A DNA stretch of 34,083 nt from Bradyrhizobium oropedii (GTDB lineage: Bacteria; Pseudomonadota; Alphaproteobacteria; Rhizobiales; Xanthobacteraceae), in the NCBI RefSeq assembly GCF_020889685.1, contig NZ_JACMYO010000085.1, forward strand, positions 1-34,083, written 5' to 3'. A program made the translations under genes and the position numbers. This document shows positions 25,018 through 32,527 of this stretch, piece after piece (the stretch's first letter is position 1; each line of letters starts with the position of its first letter). The notes below the pieces were generated by a model. It did no database searches, was not told where the DNA came from, and saw nothing but the letters and a program-made list of their open reading frames with translations.

Positions 25018-25497
25018 ATGCCCGCGCTTGCAAGCTTCGTCTGCGGCCTCGTCTTCGGCGCGGGCCTTCTGATCTCCGGCATGACCGATCCGCAAAAGGT
25101 GCTCGGCTTCCTCGATCTGTTCGGCGCCTGGGATGCGACGCTCGCTTTCGTGATGGCCGGCGCCGTCGCGGTCGCCGCAGCAGGTTTTGCGATCGCGCGG
25201 CGGCGCGCCGCGCCGTCGTTTTCGGCGCGCTTCCTCTGGCCCGATCGCAACGACATCGATACGCCGCTCGTCGGCGGCGCAATCCTGTTCGGCATCGGAT
25301 GGGGCCTGGTCGGCATCTGCCCCGGCCCCGCATTGGTCAATCTCGCCGGGCTCTCACTGCCGATCGTGGTGTTCGTCGTTGCGATGCTGGCAGGCATGAT
25401 CGGCCAGAATCTCTTCGACAAGAATCTCTGGCGCTGGCGCGCGGCAGCACCACGCGCCATCGAAAGCTCTCCACTTCCATCTCGCGCAGACGGGTGA
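25018..25497 (+). CDS. YeeE/YedE-family membrane protein, second half-transporter
   Basis: This 159-residue protein completes the pair: helices at about 5-20, 39-60, 84-104 and 107-127, with 'ISGMTDPQKVLGFLD' near the N-terminus and 'GIGWGLVGICPGPALVNL' carrying C101, both family hallmarks. It starts 2 bases after the first half-transporter stops, with a GGAGG ribosome site inside the end of that gene, so the two are surely co-expressed. A hydrophilic tail of about 25 residues follows. The pair probably imports a reduced sulfur compound. Confidence 0.9.
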   Translation: MPALASFVCGLVFGAGLLISGMTDPQKVLGFLDLFGAWDATLAFVMAGAVAVAAAGFAIARRRAAPSFSARFLWPDRNDIDTPLVGGAILFGIGWGLVGICPGPALVNLAGLSLPIVVFVVAMLAGMIGQNLFDKNLWRWRAAAPRAIESSPLPSRADG

Positions 25498-25501
25498 TCC
25501 C

Positions 25502-25888
25502 ATGACCACAATCAAGCACTTCCCTCCTCCGCCCGGCATCCAGGCGCCACCACTCTCGTTCGGCGCCCGCGTCGGCGATTTGCTGTTCATCTCGGGCATT
25601 CCCGGCTTCGATGCCAACCGCGAGCTGCCCGACGGCTTCGAGGCGCAGTTCGCCAATGTCGTAACCAATTTCAAGCGCGTGCTGAATGAGGCGGGCGCGA
25701 CGATGCGCGATCTCGTCAAGGTCAACGTGCTGCTGACGCGCGCCAGCGACGTCGCCACCATGAACGCGCTCTATGCCGGCGCGTTCGGCCCCGCGCCGTA
25801 TCCCGCGCGCACCACCTGCGTCGTGGTGGCGCTGCCCAATCCGAAGATGCTGATCGAGATCGAGGGCGTGGCATCAGTGAAGGGGTGA
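25502..25888 (+). CDS. RidA/YjgF-family protein
   Basis: This 128-residue protein has the Rid fold: 'VGDLLFISGIPGFDANREL', 'QFANVVTNFKRVLNEAGATMRDLVKVNVLLT' in pieces, and 'PARTTCVVVALPNPKMLIEIEGVA' in pieces. R103 matches the Arg that in true RidA binds the carboxylate of imine intermediates. RidA proteins deaminate reactive enamines/imines; other subgroups have catabolic roles. It starts 4 bases after the YeeE/YedE pair and is probably in the same operon, an unusual pairing. Confidence 0.9.
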   Translation: MTTIKHFPPPPGIQAPPLSFGARVGDLLFISGIPGFDANRELPDGFEAQFANVVTNFKRVLNEAGATMRDLVKVNVLLTRASDVATMNALYAGAFGPAPYPARTTCVVVALPNPKMLIEIEGVASVKG

Positions 25889-25899
25889 TAACTCCACTC

Positions 25900-26047
25900 G
25901 TCATTCCCCGGTGCGCAATTGCGCACCTGGGGGCGCGCCGCCTGGCGCGAGCCCGGAATCCATCGTGCCGCAAAGCTTGTGGAATCGAGAACCAAACTCG
26001 GTGTCGTCCCTGCCTAGTGCGCAATTGCGCACTAGGCAGGGACGACG
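25900..26047. repeat. Intergenic repeat with a 44-bp perfect palindrome
   Basis: A palindrome with core GGTGCGCAATTGCGCACC (25910-25927) is followed by a typical 'GAGCCCGGAATCCATCG' repeat body and a perfect 44-bp palindrome at 26003-26046, centred on GCGCAATTGCGC and ending in GTCGTCCCTGC and its complement. These ends match the arms of the element at 13650-13767. It lies between the converging ridA-like and SRAP genes and could also end transcription. Confidence 0.85.
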
Positions 26048-26104
26048 ACGTGGAGAGAACTGCGCTTCTCCCCCGGCAGCGTCGCCCGCATTTTCGTGCG
26101 TTCG

Positions 26105-26866
26105 CTAGAACAACGACCCCTGCCCGTCGTCCTCCCGCACCGGCGTCTTGCGCGGCGCGGCCTTCTTCGCCACCGGCGCGTCCTCCGCCGCGATCTGTTC
26201 CGCGGTCATCGGCAGCAGCAATTGTTCATCGTCGTTGGCGACGGCATTGACGCGCATCGTCACCTGGTGCCAGGCGAACTCGCCGACATCGGGCCCTTTC
26301 AGCATCGGCATCACGTCGTCGACATCGTTGGGCAGGCAGTCGAGCCAGCGCGCGAATTGCTCGGGCCGGATCGTCACAGGCACGCGGTGATGCAGCTGCG
26401 CGAGATCGGGGCTCGCCGGTGCGGTGACGATCGCCACCGTGTCCTGCTCCTCGCCGTTCGGCCCCATCCAGGTCTCGGCAAGTGCTGCAAAGGCGAGCGG
26501 GTGGCCGTCGCGGCGATGAATGAAGAACGGCCGCTTGCGGCCGCCGGCATCCTGCCATTCGTAATAGCCGTCGGCCGGGATCAGCGCGCGGCGCCGCTTG
26601 ATCGCGTTCTTGAAGGCCGGCTTCTCCCGAATTGTCTCGGAGCGGGCGTTGATGAGAAGCGAGAAGGTTCGGGGGTCCTTGACCCAGGACGGGATCAGGC
26701 CCCAGCGCATCAATTGAAAATGCCGGCCGCCATTCTGCAGCAGCACCACCGGAATCGGCTGGGTCGGCGCAACATTATACCGCGGAGGAAAGTTCGGCTG
26801 CTCGATGTAGCCGAACATCTCCCGCAAGGCCGCCGGCGGCGAGGTAATGACAAAGCGTCCGCACAT
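26105..26866 (-). CDS. SRAP-domain protein (YedK/HMCES family)
   Basis: This 253-residue protein forms a covalent link between its N-terminal Cys (C2, after Met removal) and abasic sites in single-stranded DNA, protecting them. The expected residues are visible: 'MCGRF', N31 in 'NVAPTQ', 'RWGLIPSW' (54-61), 'NARSETI' (73-79), E103 in 'GYYEW', and H159 in 'LHHRVPV'. A Lys/Ala/Pro-rich tail of about 40 residues follows the domain. It stands alone. In alphaproteobacteria SRAP genes are often near repair genes, and a glycosylase gene lies about 2.3 kb away. Confidence 0.95.
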   Translation of the reverse strand: MCGRFVITSPPAALREMFGYIEQPNFPPRYNVAPTQPIPVVLLQNGGRHFQLMRWGLIPSWVKDPRTFSLLINARSETIREKPAFKNAIKRRRALIPADGYYEWQDAGGRKRPFFIHRRDGHPLAFAALAETWMGPNGEEQDTVAIVTAPASPDLAQLHHRVPVTIRPEQFARWLDCLPNDVDDVMPMLKGPDVGEFAWHQVTMRVNAVANDDEQLLLPMTAEQIAAEDAPVAKKAAPRKTPVREDDGQGSLF

Positions 26867-26928
26867 ATCCCGTCCAGAGTGGTATCCGTTTATTCAGCCT
26901 TAACTTGGACCGTTAAAGACTGCGACCA

Positions 26929-27429
26929 ATGACCTCAACGGCCGCCATAGCGGGCTCTTCCCCGCGACCGACGTACCCCGACGAGGCGCGGGCGGCGCTG
27001 TTGCGCGCCGCCAACATCAATCCCCGCACCGGGCTTGCCACCGACTACCTCAATCACTTCAACGAAGCCATCATGCTGCTGGAGATGGTGCCGGACCTGC
27101 CGGAATGCGCCGACGATTTCCTGGAATGGCAGCCACTGTCCTATGCCGAGCATTTCACCGCGTCCAACTTCAAGGCACGCGACCTCGCGATCGAGTCCTA
27201 TGAGACCGCGAACGCCGGTATCCGGGCCGAATTCGACCAGCTCACCGACAGCATGACCAGGATCCTGACCGAGGTCGGCGCCGCGATGCGGCAGTTGCAG
27301 CAGGACAAGAGCCGGGTCGCGCTCGCCGAGCAGGCCATCGTCTGGGTCAAGCCGCTGGTGATGCAGACCGCCGGCATCATCAACGGCGCCGCAGAGGCCG
27401 ATGTCGACAGCATCATGGCGGGCGCCTGA
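26929..27429 (+). CDS. Conserved hypothetical protein (166 aa)
   Basis: This soluble, largely helical protein starts at ATG 26929. Notable segments are 'RAALLRAANINPRTGLATDYLNHFNEAIMLLEM' in pieces (about 22-53), 'WQPLSYAEHF' (about 67-76), and a possible coiled coil with 'LTDSMTRILTEVGAAMRQLQQDKSRVALAEQA' in pieces. There is no signal peptide or membrane helix. I do not recognise a characterised function. Its start is 62 bases from the divergent SRAP gene. Confidence 0.78.
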   Translation: MTSTAAIAGSSPRPTYPDEARAALLRAANINPRTGLATDYLNHFNEAIMLLEMVPDLPECADDFLEWQPLSYAEHFTASNFKARDLAIESYETANAGIRAEFDQLTDSMTRILTEVGAAMRQLQQDKSRVALAEQAIVWVKPLVMQTAGIINGAAEADVDSIMAGA

Positions 27430-27457
27430 GATATCAGGCTATATAGAAACTCTTTTT

Positions 27458-27506
27458 GAGCATGATCCTTCCGGAAAACCGGCCGCCACTTTTCCGGATC
27501 ATGCTC
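27458..27506. repeat. GAGCATGATCC inverted repeat upstream of the NUDIX gene
   Basis: Perfect 11-base arms GAGCATGATCC (27458-27468) and GGATCATGCTC (27496-27506) with inner TTCCGGAAAA / TTTTCCGGA blocks. This is a known style of Hyphomicrobiales repeat. It pushes the NUDIX coding start to after the element. Confidence 0.85.
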
Positions 27507-27523
27507 CAAAACCGGTTGTTGCC

Positions 27524-27943
27524 TTGACCTCTCCCGAACCTCCGATCCGCCCGCAGCTCGCCGTCTCCGGCGTGATTTTCCGTGACGGCAAGGTTCTGCT
27601 GGTCCGGCGCGCCCGCTCGCCGGGCAAGGGCTTCTATTCGCTGCCCGGCGGCCGGGTCGAGTTCGGCGAAACGCTGCACATCGCGTTGCACCGGGAGATC
27701 GACGAGGAGACCGGCCTGCGGGTCGATATCCTCGGCCTCGCCGGCTGGCGCGAGGTGCTGCCGACCGGTCCCGGCACCGGGCATTACCTGATCATGACGT
27801 TCGCGGCGCGCTGGGCCTCCCGCGAGCCCGTGTTGAACGACGAGCACGACGACTTCAAATGGCTGGCCCCGGAGGAGATCGGCGACCTCAAGGTCACCGG
27901 CGGTCTCCACGAGGTGATTGCGGCCGCCCGGCGGCTGGTTTGA
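27524..27943 (+). CDS. NUDIX hydrolase
   Basis: This 139-residue pyrophosphohydrolase of nucleoside-diphosphate-linked substrates has a complete NUDIX box: G43, E49, then R57-E58, E61-E62 and G64 ('GGRVEFGET' to 'REIDEETGL'). The 'VIFRDGKVLLVRRARSPGKGFYSLPGG' in pieces resembles the ADP-ribose/NADH-type or general sanitising members; the substrate is not assignable. The frame is open from 27401, but that part translates the repeat at 27458-27506, so the true start is probably TTG 27524 ('LTSPEPPIRP'); it has no clear ribosome site, so the start remains uncertain. Confidence 0.85.
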   Translation: MTSPEPPIRPQLAVSGVIFRDGKVLLVRRARSPGKGFYSLPGGRVEFGETLHIALHREIDEETGLRVDILGLAGWREVLPTGPGTGHYLIMTFAARWASREPVLNDEHDDFKWLAPEEIGDLKVTGGLHEVIAAARRLV

Positions 27944-28027
27944 GGCCTGTTTTGGGGCTCCGGGGTGCCCTGCCGCCTTGCCTCGGGCGCATTGAGGGGG
28001 CATACCACGGCCATTCCGGAACCCCTG

Positions 28028-28405
28028 ATGATCAAAGCCTTTCTCGCCGTTGTGATCTTGATGTCGGCATGCCTTGCGACGCCCGCCCGGGCGCAGGACG
28101 CGGCTGCGCCGTTCGACGGCGACCTGCAGCGGCTGGCCGAGATCCTCGGCGCCCTGCACTATCTGCGCGGCATCTGCGGCTCCAACGAGGGCGCCAAATG
28201 GCGCAATGAGATGCAGGCGCTGATCGATGCCGAAACCCCCTCCGGCGACCGCCGCGCCCGCATGATCGCGGGCTTCAACCGCGGCTATAACGGCTTCCAG
28301 CAGACCTACCGGACCTGCACCCCCGCAGCCAGCGTGGCGATCCGCCGTTACATCGAGGAAGGCTCGAAGATTTCGCGCGACCTGACGGCCCGCTATGCCA
28401 ACTGA
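28028..28405 (+). CDS. TIGR02301-family exported protein
   Basis: This 125-residue protein has a signal peptide (MIKAFLAVVILMSACLATPARAQ) and the family core 'LQRLAEILGALHYLRGICG', 'KWRNEMQALIDAE', 'RRARMIAGFNRGYNGFQQTYRTCT' in pieces. Two cysteines after the leader could form a disulfide. The family is limited to alphaproteobacteria and its function is unknown. Its last 11 bases overlap the start of the HAD hydrolase gene, so the two are probably translated together. Confidence 0.87.
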   Translation: MIKAFLAVVILMSACLATPARAQDAAAPFDGDLQRLAEILGALHYLRGICGSNEGAKWRNEMQALIDAETPSGDRRARMIAGFNRGYNGFQQTYRTCTPAASVAIRRYIEEGSKISRDLTARYAN

Positions 28406-29051
28406 GCGCGCGATCTTCTTCGACCTCGACGGCACCCTGACCGACCCGAAGCCCGGCATCACCGGCTCGATCCAGTATGCGCTGGAAAAGCTCGGCCGGC
28501 CCGTTCCCACGCAGGACGAATTGACCTGGTGCATCGGGCCGCCCTTGCGGGCGAGCTTTGCGATGCTGCTCGGCGGCGACGAGCTCGCCGACCGCGGGGT
28601 TGAGCTCTACCGCGAGCGGTTCGGCGATGTCGGGCTGTTTGAGAACCGCGTCTATCCCGACATCGCAGAGGTGCTGGCGGCGTTGCGGCAGCGGCCGGGC
28701 CGGATGTTCGTGGCAACCTCGAAGCCGCACGTATTCGCGACCCGGATCATCGCGCATTTCGGGCTCAACGGCTATTTCGACCACGTGTTCGGCTCGGAGT
28801 TCGACGGAACCCGCGTCAACAAGGTCGAGCTGCTGGCCTATGCGCTGGAGCAGACCGGGGCCGATCCGGGCAACGCCCTGATGATCGGCGACCGCAGCCA
28901 CGATGTGATCGGGGCCACCAGAAACGGGATTCGCGCGGTCGGCGTCACCTATGGCTACGGCACGCCCGAGGAGCTGGTTGAGGCCGGCGCCAGCCATCTC
29001 TGCGCCTCGCCGCGCGCGGTGCTGGACCATATCCACAGCTCATTCAGCTGA
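28395..29051 (+). CDS. HAD-family phosphatase (phosphoglycolate phosphatase-like)
   Basis: This 218-residue hydrolase has HAD motif I 'FFDLDGTLTD' (nucleophile D10, acid D12), motif II 'VATSKP', the helical cap between them (about 18-85), a Lys before 'ELLAYAL', and motif IV 'MIGDRSHD'. The type-1 cap with motif layout is that of Gph-like enzymes that act on phosphoglycolate or 5'-nucleotides. It overlaps the TIGR02301 gene by 11 bases. Substrate inference is weak, as HAD proteins are versatile. Confidence 0.92.
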   Translation: MPTERAIFFDLDGTLTDPKPGITGSIQYALEKLGRPVPTQDELTWCIGPPLRASFAMLLGGDELADRGVELYRERFGDVGLFENRVYPDIAEVLAALRQRPGRMFVATSKPHVFATRIIAHFGLNGYFDHVFGSEFDGTRVNKVELLAYALEQTGADPGNALMIGDRSHDVIGATRNGIRAVGVTYGYGTPEELVEAGASHLCASPRAVLDHIHSSFS

Positions 29052-29206
29052 TGGAGGCCGGGATATCCGGAATTCCCCTTTAAATGCCGTCGCGCGCGTT
29101 AACCTTTTCGAAAGAAGTGGGCTAGGCGGTACCCGCATGCGTGATACATCTGGCGCGTCGCAGTGGTTCGCTCCTCGAACCGCGCGCATCCATTTTGCAG
29201 AGTTTC

Positions 29207-29476
29207 ATGCGCCATCCAGCGTCCTTTCCCCTTCACCAAGAAGACCCGCGACCCGACCACGAGCAGAAGCAGGCTGCGCTGAGCTATCTGAACGAGGCCT
29301 GGGCGGAAGCGCTTCATGATGGCGTCGACGGCGACTGCCTCGCGCAGGCGAGCCTGTTTGCGGCGCTCGCCGAGCTCGTCAACACCTATGGCGAGGATGC
29401 GGTGGCGAAGTTCGCCGAGGGTCTCGCCGCGCGCGTGCGCAACGGCGAGTTCTCGCTGGCGCTCGCCAGACAGTAA
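29207..29476 (+). CDS. Small hypothetical protein (89 aa)
   Basis: A mostly helical 89-residue protein starting 'MRHPASFPLHQED' at ATG 29207. The core 'QKQAALSYLNEAWAEALHDGVDGDCLAQASLFAAL' in pieces and 'YGEDAVAKFAEGLAARVRNGEFSL' in pieces looks like a folded helical domain. No membrane helix or signal peptide is visible. A longer frame from 29141 exists but its extra residues have no ribosome site. I do not recognise a characterised function. Confidence 0.65.
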   Translation: MRHPASFPLHQEDPRPDHEQKQAALSYLNEAWAEALHDGVDGDCLAQASLFAALAELVNTYGEDAVAKFAEGLAARVRNGEFSLALARQ

Positions 29477-29486
29477 TCCCGCAAAG

Positions 29487-29532
29487 CGCGCTTTCGAGCG
29501 AAGTGGGCACCGGTTCGCGTGAAGAAAGCGCG
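29487..29532. repeat. CGCGCTTTC inverted repeat
   Basis: Arms CGCGCTTTC (29487-29495) and GAAAGCGCG (29524-29532) enclose GAGCGAAGTGGGCACCGG, a style of repeat common in Hyphomicrobiales. It lies between two converging genes. Confidence 0.8.
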
Positions 29533-29540
29533 TTGAGGAA

Positions 29541-29563
29541 CCTAGCGCATTTGATGCGCTAGG
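29541..29563. terminator. Hairpin at the 3' end of the dihydroorotase gene
   Basis: A perfect 10-bp stem (CCTAGCGCAT / ATGCGCTAGG) with a 3-base loop includes the TAG stop codon of the minus-strand gene (29559-29561). There is no T tract, so its role as a terminator is only likely. Confidence 0.5.
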
Positions 29564-30893
29564 CCTTCAGCGTCTCGAGGAACCGGACCGGCTCCCCCAA
29601 CGACGGCGTCGTGACCTCGCCCTGCCACATCACCCGCCTGCCGCGCACGAAGGTGCCGACCGGCCAGCCCTGCACCCGCACGCCGTCATAGGGCGTCCAG
29701 GCCGCGCGCGAGGCGATCCATTTGTTGGTGATGGTCTCGCTGCGCTTGAGATCGACGATGGTGAAGTCGGCATCATAACCCGCCGCGATGCGGCCCTTGC
29801 AGGCGATGTTGAACAGCCGCGCCGGCCCCGCGCTGGTGAGGTCGACGAACCGCGCCAGCGACAGCCGCCCGGCGTTGACGTGATCGAGCATCAGCGGCAC
29901 CAGCGTCTGCACACCGGTCATGCCTGAGGGCGAGGCCGGATAGGTCTTCGACTTCTCCTCCAGCGTATGCGGCGCGTGATCCGAGCCCAGCACGTCGATG
30001 ATGCCCTGCTCGATGCCGTACCAGATGCCGGCGCGGTGATCGGCCGAACGCACCGGCGGGTTCATCTGCGCCAGCGTGCCGAGCAGCTCATAGCACTCGG
30101 GCGCGGCCATCGTCAGGTGGTGCGGCGTCGCCTCGCAGGAGGCGACATCCTTGTGGTCGCGGAGATACAGAATCTCTTCCTTGGTCGAGATGTGCAGCAC
30201 GTGGATGCGCTTGCCGGTCTCGCGCGCGAGATTGACCAGCCGCTCGGTCGCCATCAGCGCCGCGGTCTCGTCGCGCCATACCGGATGCGAGCGCGGATCG
30301 CCCTCGATCCGCAGCGGCTTGCGCTCGTTGAGGCGGTATTCGTCCTCGGCGTGAAACGCGGCGCGGCGCCGGATCACCTGAAAGATCCGCCGCAGGCTCT
30401 CGTCGTCCTCGACCAGCAGCGCGCCGGTGGAGGAGCCGATGAACACCTTGACGCCGGCACAGCCCGGCGCGCGCTCGAGCTCCGGCAGATCCTGCACGTT
30501 CTCGCGGGTGCCGCCGATGAAGAACGCGAAATCGCAGTGCATGCGATGACGCGCGCGCTTGATCTTGTCGGTGAACGCCGCTTCGGTGACGGTCAGCGGG
30601 TTGGTGTTCGGCATCTCGAACACCGCAGTGACCCCGCCCATCACGGCGCTGCGCGAGCCGGTCTCGAGATCTTCCTTCTGCGTCAAGCCGGGCTCGCGGA
30701 AATGCACCTGGGTGTCCATCACGCCGGGCAGGATGTGCAGGCCCTTGCAGTCGATCACTTCGCCGGCCGAGGCCTGGCCGAGTGAGCCGATCGCGGCGAT
30801 ACGGCCGCCTGTGATACCAATATCGCGCACGCCCTCGCCGTCCTGATTGACCACGGTGCCGGATTTTAGAATGGTGTCAAAATGCTGATTCAT
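29559..30893 (-). CDS. pyrC: Dihydroorotase (amidohydrolase family)
   Basis: This 444-residue enzyme cyclises carbamoyl aspartate to dihydroorotate in pyrimidine synthesis. Motifs: 'DTQVHFREPG' (60-69), K149 in 'GVKVF' (candidate carboxylated lysine), H181, 'HVLHIST' (231-237), 'ATPHHL' (255-260) and 'GSDHAPH' (304-310) with catalytic D306. The first metal-ligand motif is QxH in place of the usual HxH; a similar 'DQVHFREPG' form is known in some bacterial dihydroorotases. It is not beside pyrB. A hydantoinase or allantoinase role is less likely, given 'REPG' and 'SDHAPH'. The ATG at 30893 has GAGGA 4-5 bases upstream. Confidence 0.88.
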   Translation of the reverse strand: MNQHFDTILKSGTVVNQDGEGVRDIGITGGRIAAIGSLGQASAGEVIDCKGLHILPGVMDTQVHFREPGLTQKEDLETGSRSAVMGGVTAVFEMPNTNPLTVTEAAFTDKIKRARHRMHCDFAFFIGGTRENVQDLPELERAPGCAGVKVFIGSSTGALLVEDDESLRRIFQVIRRRAAFHAEDEYRLNERKPLRIEGDPRSHPVWRDETAALMATERLVNLARETGKRIHVLHISTKEEILYLRDHKDVASCEATPHHLTMAAPECYELLGTLAQMNPPVRSADHRAGIWYGIEQGIIDVLGSDHAPHTLEEKSKTYPASPSGMTGVQTLVPLMLDHVNAGRLSLARFVDLTSAGPARLFNIACKGRIAAGYDADFTIVDLKRSETITNKWIASRAAWTPYDGVRVQGWPVGTFVRGRRVMWQGEVTTPSLGEPVRFLETLKA

Positions 30894-31022
30894 CGGTCCT
30901 CGGCGCCCGCTTTCCGCTGTCGCGCGGGCCTTGTTCGGCGCACTCTAGCGCCTTAGCTTGGCAGGGGATATCCGCGAGGACCGCGTTTCCCAAGGAACTT
31001 GGAAAAAGAGCCAATTTTGCGA

Positions 31023-31904
31023 ATGAAAGCAGCGTTTCTTCCAGATCGGGGCGTGATCAAGGTTTCTGGCGAGGACGCCCGCAACTTCCTCAACGGCCTC
31101 ATTACGACCGACGTCGAACAGTTGCGGCCGGGACAGGCCCGGTTCGGCGCGCTGCTGACGCCGCAGGGCAAGATCATCGTCGATTTCCTGATCACCGAGG
31201 TGCCGGCCGGCCATGGCGGCGGCTTCCTGATCGATGCGCCGCGCGCGCTCGCCAAGGGGCTCGCCGACAAGCTCGGCTTCTACAAGCTGCGCGCCAAGGT
31301 CGTGGTCGAGAACCTCTCCGACAGCCTCGGTGTGCTGGCCGCCTGGGATGGCGAGCCGGCGGCGACACCCGATCTCGCCTTCGCCGATCCGCGCAACGCA
31401 GCGCTCGGCTGGCGCATCCTGATCCCGGAAGAGCTGAAGCAGAAGCTCGCCGAGCTGATCGGCGCCGACCTCGTCGACTCCAACGCCTATGAGGCGCATC
31501 GGATCGCGACCGGCGTGCCGCGCGGCGGGCTCGACTTCATGTATGGCGACGCCTTCCCGCACGAGACCAACATGGACCACCTGCATGGCGTCGATTTCGA
31601 CAAGGGCTGCTATGTCGGCCAGGAGGTGGTGTCGCGCATGCAGCATCGCGGCACGGCGCGGACCCGCACGGTGAAGGTCATTCTCGATGGTCCCGCCCCC
31701 GAAGCGGGCGCAACGATCCTCGCGGGCGACAAGCAGGTCGGCACCATCGGCTCGACCGCAGGGCAAAACGGCCTCGCGCTGGTGCGCATCGACCGCGTCG
31801 CCGATGCGCTCGATGCCGGCCTCGCGCTGACCGCGGGCGGCCTGTCGCTTCACCTCGCCGAACCCAACGTTGTCCGCCCCGCACCCAAGCAGACCGTCGC
31901 ATGA
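31023..31904 (+). CDS. ygfZ: Folate-binding protein YgfZ (iron-sulfur cluster assembly factor)
   Basis: This 293-residue tetrahydrofolate-binding protein (GcvT-like fold) helps maintain iron-sulfur enzymes. The diagnostic 'KGCYVGQE' lies at 194-201, with C196. The N-terminal 'FLPDRGVIKVSGEDARNFLNGLITTD' in pieces also matches the IBA57/YgfZ family. The ATG at 31023 is used; a TTG 8 codons earlier is possible, and neither has a strong ribosome site. The 129-base gap to the divergent dihydroorotase gene must hold both promoters. The gene overlaps tag by 4 bases (ATGA). Confidence 0.92.
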   Translation: MKAAFLPDRGVIKVSGEDARNFLNGLITTDVEQLRPGQARFGALLTPQGKIIVDFLITEVPAGHGGGFLIDAPRALAKGLADKLGFYKLRAKVVVENLSDSLGVLAAWDGEPAATPDLAFADPRNAALGWRILIPEELKQKLAELIGADLVDSNAYEAHRIATGVPRGGLDFMYGDAFPHETNMDHLHGVDFDKGCYVGQEVVSRMQHRGTARTRTVKVILDGPAPEAGATILAGDKQVGTIGSTAGQNGLALVRIDRVADALDAGLALTAGGLSLHLAEPNVVRPAPKQTVA

Positions 31905-32527
31905 GCCGTACCGCGAAACTGCATCCCGACGGCAAGACGCGATGCCCCTGGCCGGGCGAAGATGCGTTCTATGTTGCCTATCACGACAATGAATGGGGCG
32001 TGCCGGAATATGACGACCGAGCGCTCTATGAAAAGCTGATCCTCGACGGCTTCCAGGCGGGCCTGTCCTGGATCACGATCCTGCGCAAGCGCGAGAATTT
32101 CCGCAAAGCCTTCGACGATTTCCAGCCCGAGAAGATCGCGCGCTACACCGACAAGAAGGTGCATGCGCTGATGAACGACGCCGGCATCGTTCGCAACCGC
32201 GCCAAGATCGAAGGCACGGTGGCGAGCGCGAAGAGCTATCTCGAGATCATGGAGAAAGGCCCCGGCTTCTCGAAATTCCTGTGGGACTTCGTCGACGGCA
32301 AGCCGAAGGTCAATCAGTTCAAGAGCACCGCGAGCGTTCCCGCTTCGACGCCGGTCTCGATCAAGGTCTCCAAGGAGCTTGGCGCACGCGGTTTCAAGTT
32401 CGTCGGCCCCACCATCGTCTACGCCTTCATGCAGGCGACCGGCATGGTCAACGACCACCTCGTCACCTGCTTCTGCCACGAGTCTTGCAGCGGCAAGCTC
32501 CGCAGCCCGCGGCTCAAGAAGAAATGA
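31901..32527 (+). CDS. tag: DNA-3-methyladenine glycosylase I (Tag)
   Basis: This 208-residue helix-hairpin-helix glycosylase removes 3-methyladenine from alkylated DNA. The zinc-snap ligands are C15 ('RCPWPG'), H28 ('YHDNEWG'), H186 and C190 ('DHLVTC'), as in E. coli Tag. 'LILDGFQAGLSWITILRKR' in pieces contains the base-recognition part, and 'KFVGPTIVYAFMQATGMVNDH' in pieces the conserved C-terminal helix. Its start overlaps ygfZ and its stop overlaps the next gene, both as ATGA, so the three are one tightly coupled operon. Confidence 0.95.
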   Translation: MSRTAKLHPDGKTRCPWPGEDAFYVAYHDNEWGVPEYDDRALYEKLILDGFQAGLSWITILRKRENFRKAFDDFQPEKIARYTDKKVHALMNDAGIVRNRAKIEGTVASAKSYLEIMEKGPGFSKFLWDFVDGKPKVNQFKSTASVPASTPVSIKVSKELGARGFKFVGPTIVYAFMQATGMVNDHLVTCFCHESCSGKLRSPRLKKK

